The notes beneath the pieces are model-generated. The model saw only the letters and a list, made by a program, of their open reading frames with translations, searched no databases and had not been told where the DNA came from. Positions 58,748 through 64,000 of a stretch of DNA of 64,000 bases are shown in pieces. The stretch is taken from assembly GCA_045541915.1 (NCBI GenBank), contig JAZQJZ010000039.1:1-64000 (forward strand). The letters are read 5' to 3'. Made by a program: the position numbers and the translations under genes. The stretch comes from RGIG5579 sp045541915. Its GTDB lineage: Bacteria > Bacillota > Clostridia > Oscillospirales > SIG627. Positions within the stretch are counted from its first letter, which is position 1. The number at the start of each line of letters is the position of its first letter.

Positions 58748-60667
58748 TTATTTTTCCCCTTCGGGAACGAATCTTCTGAGGGTTCTTCTGTAAACGGCCT
58801 GGAATACCACCGGGTCGAATACTTCCTGGATGCCATCTTCCATTTCGTACATTGCGTCCTTCAAAATGGTTTTCTTTTCCAGTCTTTCCTCTTCGTTGTC
58901 CTTGCCGCACAAATAAGACATTTGAGCATCGGCAAACTTCTTGGTCAGCTCTGCGTGATAAACCAGAAGCTTCCAGGAGGGATTGGTATCGCCCTTTGTG
59001 GCCAGGTGCTCGCGGGAGAAGGCGTCCACCCATTCCTTTGCTTCGGTCAGTCTCTTTTCCACACCCTCGGGATCCAGTTCCTTTTCCTTGCGTACGTAGG
59101 GCGGATCAAAGAGAACGGAAAGACGGGACAGATATTTCTCTACGACCTTGGCATCTTCTCCGAATGCGGCGGTAAAGTACTCGTCGCAAATATCGGAAAA
59201 CTGGCTCTTCTTATCCCAAAGGCCCTTGGCCATAGCATAGAAGGGAAGGCCGGTGGGAAGGAAAGTGCGCTGCAGCTGGCAGCTCATCATACCGTTCAGG
59301 CCGATCTTATCCAGGTTGACCATATCCTTGTGGAGAATACGGGCACATTCATAGTAACCGGGATCCAGGTGATGGTCCCACATCAGGTGATAGTCAAAGT
59401 CAAAGCTATCGGAATTGATCTGCTCGTTCTGCCAACGTTCCAGTCTTGCCAGGTTGTCTTCCACAGCTTTGGGCATTTTCAGCTGGTTTCTCACATAGGG
59501 AGTAAGCTCCACCTTCTTGTTGGGATCCACATCGGAGAAGGCGTTGGTGTAGGTACGGGTGATGGGGGCAAACATCAGAACAAAGCGATCGGGATTCTTG
59601 ATCTTTTCCTGTTCGGGAGCCCAGAGCAGGTCTACATAGATCAGACAAACGATCTTGGTATCCACGCCGGCAGCAGTGAGCTTTTCGTCCAATTCATTGA
59701 GCATGGTCACGTAAAAGTCTGCCGGGGTCTTCTTTTGACATTCGGGACATTCGCAGTGGTTGTTCTTGCCGTCTGCCAGCCAAAAGTGAAGGAAGTTCAC
59801 ATCGCTGTGCTTCTGGCAGTATTCCACAATGCCGCTTGTCATCTTATCTCTCACCACGGGGTTGGAGTAGCAAAGGTTGGTATTCAGGGCAACGTCTCTC
59901 CAAAGGGCGCGCTTGCCGTCGATCTCTGCCAGGTACTGAACCGCATCGGCAGGAACCTGGGAGGGATCCATTTTGGTCCAGCCGCTGGCGGGAATGCCAA
60001 AGGGATCGCAGGTCCAACCGTGACCGGTGGCGTGATAATCAAGGCCGCGAAGGACGATCTCCTCCTCCAGACCCTTCCACATATGAGCCACATCCTGGTC
60101 GGTCACCGGGGTCAGACCCTTTTTGCTGTAGGGATCGTTATAAAAACGGGTGAAGAAAATGGTGGGAATGTGGAACTGCATAAAATAGCCGTTCATTCCG
60201 ACCTTGGGCAGATAATCGATCATATTGCGCACGTGCTCATAGGAAACGGCACCTTCAATGCAAACACCGCGGTGGCGGTAGGAAGCCTTTTCCTGAACCG
60301 AGGCGCAAAGATCCTCTTTCTTCAATTTTTTCTGGGGAATTTCCTCTCCCTCTGCGCCGGGGCGCAGGAAGCGGCAGCCCAATTCAAACAGGAAGCGGTA
60401 TGCACCGATGAGAACGGCTCTTTCGCTGGAACCGGTGATGATGCCGGCGCCGTTTTGGATCTCAATGCGAATCTCGTCCAGGCCGCTCTTCTCCACCGAT
60501 CCGTCCAGACCCAACCAAAGAATGCGTTCAAGCTTCGGGTCAATTTCGTCATAAATACGGGTATCCACAAACAGGGTGGGGTCCATTTTCTTTAGGATAC
60601 GGGTCAATTCCTGAGCCGCGTACCCAAGGGTTTTGTTGGTGCCGATTCTGCCAAGGGTAATGTTCAT
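58748..60667 (-). CDS. DUF4838-type protein, glycosidase-related
   Basis: The 639-residue product fits the DUF4838 family: an N-terminal alpha-glucuronidase/GH20-like alpha/beta domain (YAAQELTRILKKMDP, ITGSSERAVLIGAYRFLFELG) and a TIM-barrel-like body with NHCECPECQKKTPADFY and FDYHLMWDHHLDP. Some relatives are linked to glycan breakdown, but the activity is unproven. No signal peptide is seen. ATG 60667 is supported by AAAGGAGAG nine bases upstream, better than an in-frame start 36 bases earlier. It has its own promoter. Confidence 0.8.
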   Translation of the reverse strand: MNITLGRIGTNKTLGYAAQELTRILKKMDPTLFVDTRIYDEIDPKLERILWLGLDGSVEKSGLDEIRIEIQNGAGIITGSSERAVLIGAYRFLFELGCRFLRPGAEGEEIPQKKLKKEDLCASVQEKASYRHRGVCIEGAVSYEHVRNMIDYLPKVGMNGYFMQFHIPTIFFTRFYNDPYSKKGLTPVTDQDVAHMWKGLEEEIVLRGLDYHATGHGWTCDPFGIPASGWTKMDPSQVPADAVQYLAEIDGKRALWRDVALNTNLCYSNPVVRDKMTSGIVEYCQKHSDVNFLHFWLADGKNNHCECPECQKKTPADFYVTMLNELDEKLTAAGVDTKIVCLIYVDLLWAPEQEKIKNPDRFVLMFAPITRTYTNAFSDVDPNKKVELTPYVRNQLKMPKAVEDNLARLERWQNEQINSDSFDFDYHLMWDHHLDPGYYECARILHKDMVNLDKIGLNGMMSCQLQRTFLPTGLPFYAMAKGLWDKKSQFSDICDEYFTAAFGEDAKVVEKYLSRLSVLFDPPYVRKEKELDPEGVEKRLTEAKEWVDAFSREHLATKGDTNPSWKLLVYHAELTKKFADAQMSYLCGKDNEEERLEKKTILKDAMYEMEDGIQEVFDPVVFQAVYRRTLRRFVPEGEK

Positions 60668-60721
60668 TTTTCTCTCTCCTTTTATCACTTCGATGATGAT
60701 CATTCAGCGAGGGTTTCCACC

Positions 60722-60758
60722 TTTTTTGTCATCGTAACAAAGAAAAAATGACAAAAAA
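60722..60758. promoter_or_regulatory. 11-bp inverted repeat in the DUF4838 leader
   Basis: TTTTTTGTCAT (60722-60732) and ATGACAAAAAA (60748-60758) are perfect complements separated by 15 bases. They lie just downstream of the -10 box of the leftward promoter, a usual place for a repressor operator. Confidence 0.5.
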
Positions 60759-60772
60759 GTGGACTTGATTGA

Positions 60773-60801
60773 AGCATAACACAGTTTATTTCATAAGTCA
60801 A
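60773..60801 (-). promoter_or_regulatory. promoter of the DUF4838 gene
   Basis: On the minus strand TTGACT (60796-60801), a 17-base spacer and TATGCT (60773-60778). Confidence 0.65.
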
Positions 60802-60831
60802 GGAATGTGGAAAAAGTACGGTGAAAAAGAC

Positions 60832-60857
60832 AAAGGAGAGGTGTTTTCCTCTCCTTT
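60832..60857. terminator. terminator after the GH39-like gene
   Basis: AAAGGAGAGG (60832-60841) pairs with CCTCTCCTTT (60848-60857) around a six-base loop, 13 bases beyond the stop of the leftward gene. Confidence 0.75.
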
Positions 60858-60869
60858 TTAAACTTGAAA

Positions 60870-62228
60870 TTAATGGTTTTTGATGAATGCCACCTGGTAG
60901 GGCAAGAGCGTAAAGCCGGAGGGCGAAAGGGAAGCTTTTGCCATCAGGTGATCCTCGTCAATGAGATAAACGGAAAATTCATCTCCCAGGTTCAAGGTGA
61001 TCTCCTTTTCCTCCTCTGAGTCATTTACCACAAGAAGAGCCTTCTTCTCTCCCTTTGATGCGGCGGTCACACGAATCTCTTTTTCATCAAAATCGCATAC
61101 CACCTGGTTTTCAAGAGCATACATTTCGCCCCAGGCAGCCAGGGTATAAAAGGTGGAAACGGGCTTTAAGGTATAGGGATTGAAAAGACCGGCGTAGGTG
61201 CCGAAGGTGTTGATTCTGGCATCGTAATAGCACATCATATAAGTGCTGGTATCCTGCATGGCGCACATCATCCGCGCCGTGGCCGCAGAGGAGATGCTCT
61301 TTCCCACCTTTTCTCTTCCCTTGGAGTTGTTCCACTCGTTGATGTGGATCTCCAGACCCTCATAGCCGAACTCTTTCAGCACCCGATCCAAAAACTTTGA
61401 CATTTCCACGGTTTTTTCCACCGTGGCGTAAGAATGCCAGGAGAAAAAGTCAATGGGGCACTTTTTTTCCTTGATGTAAGAAAAGAAGCCGTATAAAAAG
61501 TCTAGGCGGTACTGCAATGTGGCCATGCGGCGAGGATCCTCGTGGGGCGTTTCCTTTTTCCAGTTGGCGCCGTAGAGTTCCGGATCGTAAAAGATGCCGG
61601 CAAAGCCGGTGGCACCGTATCCTCCCACCTTGATGCTGTCGCCAAAGCAGGCCTTCAGGTGCTTGGAGGCTACCTCGTAAAGCTCATAATACTGCTCTTT
61701 GGTGCCGATCCACATCATATTGTAGCCGTCGATTCCGTTTTCCGGCTCGTTCCAGATCTCCCAATACTTGACACCGTAATGAAAGCCGTTGGCCCAGCCT
61801 TCGTTGTAATGACGGACCACATGCTCGCAGATCCGGGCCCATTTTTCAAAATCCTTGGGCGGAAAAATGCGATATGCCTTGATAAACATCTGATTTTCAA
61901 TGGTCACACCCAGACGGAAAATGGGGGAGACCCCCTTTTCGTGCATGGCCTCCATTAAAAGATCGGTAAACGTGAAGTCATAGTTTTCCGGATCGGTTTC
62001 ATCTGCATCGAAATCCCGGAACAGATTGGGAATGTCTACAAAGCGATCACTGCCAAAGGCGCCCCAAACATCGTGCAGACGGGCAAAGGGAATATTGGCA
62101 TCTCTCAAATAATCCATGGGAGAAAAATCAATGCCTCTCAATGCTCCCAGAAAGGGAGGTTGCCCCACCGCGTGCATGGGTTTGATGTTCCCTTTGATCT
62201 TGTCAAACTGAACGGAAATTTTTGTCAT
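60870..62228 (-). CDS. GH39-like glycoside hydrolase
   Basis: The 452-residue protein has a TIM barrel with the clan GH-A catalytic pair: Glu161 in YWEIWNEPENG as acid/base and Glu298 in IHINEWNNSKG as nucleophile. A C-terminal beta domain follows (KKALLVVNDSEEEKEITL). GH39 contains beta-xylosidases and iduronidases; the exact substrate is open. No signal peptide is seen at ATG 62228, so it would act on imported sugars. A longer frame up to 62339 crosses its promoter and was rejected. Confidence 0.83.
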   Translation of the reverse strand: MTKISVQFDKIKGNIKPMHAVGQPPFLGALRGIDFSPMDYLRDANIPFARLHDVWGAFGSDRFVDIPNLFRDFDADETDPENYDFTFTDLLMEAMHEKGVSPIFRLGVTIENQMFIKAYRIFPPKDFEKWARICEHVVRHYNEGWANGFHYGVKYWEIWNEPENGIDGYNMMWIGTKEQYYELYEVASKHLKACFGDSIKVGGYGATGFAGIFYDPELYGANWKKETPHEDPRRMATLQYRLDFLYGFFSYIKEKKCPIDFFSWHSYATVEKTVEMSKFLDRVLKEFGYEGLEIHINEWNNSKGREKVGKSISSAATARMMCAMQDTSTYMMCYYDARINTFGTYAGLFNPYTLKPVSTFYTLAAWGEMYALENQVVCDFDEKEIRVTAASKGEKKALLVVNDSEEEKEITLNLGDEFSVYLIDEDHLMAKASLSPSGFTLLPYQVAFIKNH

Positions 62229-62259
62229 AATGCTCTTCTCCTTCTGTTTTTCTGCCCTC

Positions 62260-62288
62260 ATTATACAAAGTAAGAAAACAAATTGCAA
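62260..62288 (-). promoter_or_regulatory. promoter of the GH39-like gene
   Basis: On the minus strand TTGCAA (62283-62288), a 17-base spacer and consensus TATAAT (62260-62265). Confidence 0.75.
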
Positions 62289-62313
62289 GTAAAAAAGGAT
62301 TTTTTCGCAAGGA

Positions 62314-62922
62314 TCATTCCAAAAGAAAAAGCCGGGCAAAGCCGTAATAGGAAAGAAGCGCCACCAGATCGTTTAAGGTGGTGATCAGGGGACCGGAGGA
62401 AACGGCCGGGTCAATGTTTGCCCTTTGAAGCAAAAGAGGGATCGCAGTTCCCGAAAGGCCGGCCAGAAAGGTGGAGGTGAAAAGGGCAAGAGCGGCGCAA
62501 AGGGCAAGGGTGCCGGCCTGAGAGAGGGGGAGATCTTTCCCCAGCACAAGGTAAAGGGAGGCCAGAGCGAAGGAAAGAAAGCCCAAAACGATCCCTTGGA
62601 CCAGTCCCACCCGCGCCTCCTTTCCCACCAAGAGCCGTTTTTCTTTTTTGGAAAGGCTCTTTTCCGTTAAGGCGCGCACTGTAACGGCCAGGGACTGGGT
62701 GCCCACATTTCCCGCCATTCCCAGAATGAGAGACTGAAAGCTCACCAGTACAGAGACCTCTTTTACCACATCCTCAAACAGCCCCACCACTCCGGAGACC
62801 ACCATTCCCAGGGCCAGAAGAAACAAAAGCCACGGCAGGCGCCTGGAAAGACTTTCCTCCAGAGGCTCGCCAAGATCCTTTGAGAAGGGAGAAAAGTTCT
62901 TTTTGCGATCTGTTTTTTCCAA
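62314..62922 (-). CDS. MgtE membrane-domain protein without CBS domains
   Basis: The 202-residue product matches only the C-terminal membrane half of MgtE magnesium channels. Five helices are visible. Landmarks are LGMAGNVGTQSLAV and NIDPAVSSGPLITTLNDLVAL, with the pore Asp retained in TTLND. The cytosolic N and CBS gating domains of about 250 residues are missing, and the preceding sequence does not encode them. It may be a stand-alone divalent cation transporter. No clear terminator follows it. Confidence 0.82.
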   Translation of the reverse strand: MEKTDRKKNFSPFSKDLGEPLEESLSRRLPWLLFLLALGMVVSGVVGLFEDVVKEVSVLVSFQSLILGMAGNVGTQSLAVTVRALTEKSLSKKEKRLLVGKEARVGLVQGIVLGFLSFALASLYLVLGKDLPLSQAGTLALCAALALFTSTFLAGLSGTAIPLLLQRANIDPAVSSGPLITTLNDLVALLSYYGFARLFLLE

Positions 62923-62991
62923 ACTTCTCCCACACTCCTTTTTTCATCCTTATATAGGGATCATAGCCCAAAAAAGGCCCTTTTATGCAAG

Positions 62992-63019
62992 AAAAAAGCA
63001 CTCGAAAGAGTGCTTTTTT
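62992..63019. terminator. terminator of glf
   Basis: AAAAAAGCACTC (62992-63003) pairs perfectly with GAGTGCTTTTTT (63008-63019) around a GAAA loop, 41 bases past the glf stop in the leftward direction. Confidence 0.85.
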
Positions 63020-63060
63020 CATCTTCAGAATTTGTTTTTTGATGAGATAGGCCAAAGGCT

Positions 63061-64000
63061 TTACAGTTCGTTCCGGCACATTTCCAGGGCCGAGGCGATC
63101 ACCGCATCCATATCGTAATACTTGTATTCGCCCAATCTTCCGCCGAAAATAACCTTTTCTTCCTTCTCTGCCAAGGCCTTGTACTTCTGGAAGAGAGCAC
63201 CGTTTTTCTCGTCGTTGACGGGGTAATAAGGCTCGTCTCCCGGCTTCCATTCGGAGCTGTACTCTCTGGAAATGACGGTTTTCTCCTGGGTGCCGAATTC
63301 AAACCACTTGTGCTCGATGATTCGGGTCCAGGGAGTTTCTCTGTCTGTGTAGTTTACCGCGGCGTTGCCCTGGAAATTGGGAATGTCCAGAATTTCGTTT
63401 TCAAAGCGAACGGAGCGGTATTCCAGGTAACCCAGCTGATAGTCAAAATAAGCGTCAATGGCGCCGGTATAGACCACCTTTTCCGTCAGGTCATCCAATT
63501 CCTTCTTGTTTGCCAGGTAATCGGTGTTCAGGCGAAGGGGAATATCCTTTAGTATATTGGCCACCATTTTGGTGTATCCGCCCATGGGAATGCCTTGATA
63601 GAGTGCGTTGAAATAATTGTTATCAAAGGTCAGTCTCACCGGCAAACGCTTGATGATAAAGGAGGGAAGATCCTTGCAGTCTCTGCCCCATTGCTTTTCC
63701 GTGTAGCCCTTGACCAGCTTCTGGTAAATATCCGTTCCCACAAGGGAAATGGCCTGCTCCTCCAGGTTCTTCGGCTCGGTGATGCCGGCGGCCTTCTTTT
63801 GCTCCTCGATCTTTTCCGCAGCCTCCCGGGGGGTCACCACGCCCCACATTTGATTGAAGGTGTACATATTGAAGGGGAGGCTGTAAAGCTCGCCCTTATA
63901 ATTGGCAACGGGAGAATTGGTAAAGCGGTTGAAGGTGGCAAACTGCTGAACAAAATCCCACACTTCTTTGTTGTTGGTATGGAAAATGTGAGCGCCGTAA
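63061..64000 (-). CDS. glf: UDP-galactopyranose mutase, 5' end outside the window
   Basis: Glf converts UDP-galactopyranose to UDP-galactofuranose for cell-surface glycans, using reduced FAD. About 312 C-terminal residues are present and the frame stays open to the right edge, reading YGAHIFHTNNKEVWDFV there, a conserved Glf segment. Further motifs are NFQGNAAVNYTDRETPWTRI and IFGGRLGEYKYYDMD. Roughly 55 N-terminal residues with the FAD loop are missing. The GTG at 63963 is an internal valine, not a start. Confidence 0.93.
   Translation of the reverse strand, partial: YGAHIFHTNNKEVWDFVQQFATFNRFTNSPVANYKGELYSLPFNMYTFNQMWGVVTPREAAEKIEEQKKAAGITEPKNLEEQAISLVGTDIYQKLVKGYTEKQWGRDCKDLPSFIIKRLPVRLTFDNNYFNALYQGIPMGGYTKMVANILKDIPLRLNTDYLANKKELDDLTEKVVYTGAIDAYFDYQLGYLEYRSVRFENEILDIPNFQGNAAVNYTDRETPWTRIIEHKWFEFGTQEKTVISREYSSEWKPGDEPYYPVNDEKNGALFQKYKALAEKEEKVIFGGRLGEYKYYDMDAVIASALEMCRNEL

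Noticed and set aside
61870..62339. A longer start of the GH39-like gene at 62339
   Set aside because: The extension would cross the TTGCAA-N17-TATAAT promoter and overlaps the end of the MgtE-like gene; the enzyme fold begins after ATG 62228.
63061..63963. A complete 300-residue glf starting at 63963
   Set aside because: The codon is GTG and conserved Glf residues continue in frame up to the window edge, so the gene is truncated by the window.

Overview
The window looks like a chromosomal segment of a gut-type Clostridia (low to mid G+C Firmicutes, probably an Oscillospirales or Christensenellales relative). This rests on AddAB instead of RecBCD, a nusB-xseA-xseB-dxs-tlyA-nadK-argR-recN operon order, RNase Y with YmdB, a pyruvate:ferredoxin oxidoreductase, Gram-positive lipoproteins and Shine-Dalgarno starts. 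The exact lineage cannot be fixed from the sequence alone. No rRNA, tRNA, CRISPR, integrase or transposase gene was seen.

Layout. 1-220 is a hairpin-rich 3' region. 221-7068 is the leftward addB-addA operon. 7218-7979 is nagB. 8258-20968 is one long rightward operon: serC, serA, nusB, a TsaD-like gene, xseA, xseB, dxs, tlyA, nadK, argR, recN, tyrS and an MBL hydrolase. 20969-21362 is a non-coding mosaic of hairpins with no gene. 21363-30390 holds a leftward lipoprotein, then tepA, rny, ymdB, mfd and a PrsA-like foldase. 30512-34934 is a two-component system followed by an HtrA-like protein that lacks its catalytic residues and a DapL-like protein with an altered PLP pocket. 35209-43955 carries a lipoprotein, a small COG2426-type membrane protein, an rsmF-greA-surface protein-HAD phosphatase operon, and a leftward comM operon. 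44161-47736 is nifJ under a near-consensus promoter.

47737-48589 is about 850 bases without a gene, built from dispersed hairpin repeats including a 152-bp direct repeat. It is followed by the first of two AT-rich divergent cassettes, XRE1/SLOG1 at 48551-49589. 49621-54978 has a CapA-like protein, a 2-hydroxyacid dehydrogenase, an SPFH protein, an MFS transporter and an AraC regulator. 55099-57902 is a sugar-modifying operon (two xylose-isomerase-like TIM barrels and a Gfo/Idh dehydrogenase). The second cassette, SLOG2/XRE2 at 57906-58739, separates it from a DUF4838 protein and a GH39-like glycosidase. An MgtE membrane domain and the truncated glf gene close the window.

The most interesting signal is the pair of cassettes. 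Each joins a small XRE repressor, divergently, to a short protein beginning with a strand and an FGHRN motif (a SLOG/DUF1273-like Rossmann protein). Each is bracketed by two near-identical copies of one intrinsic terminator, as if the cassette had entered at, and duplicated, a terminator between resident genes. The operator architecture of cassette 2 is readable in the sequence. Two cassettes of the same design but with different sequence, 9 kb apart, suggest a recurrent mobile two-gene unit of unknown function.
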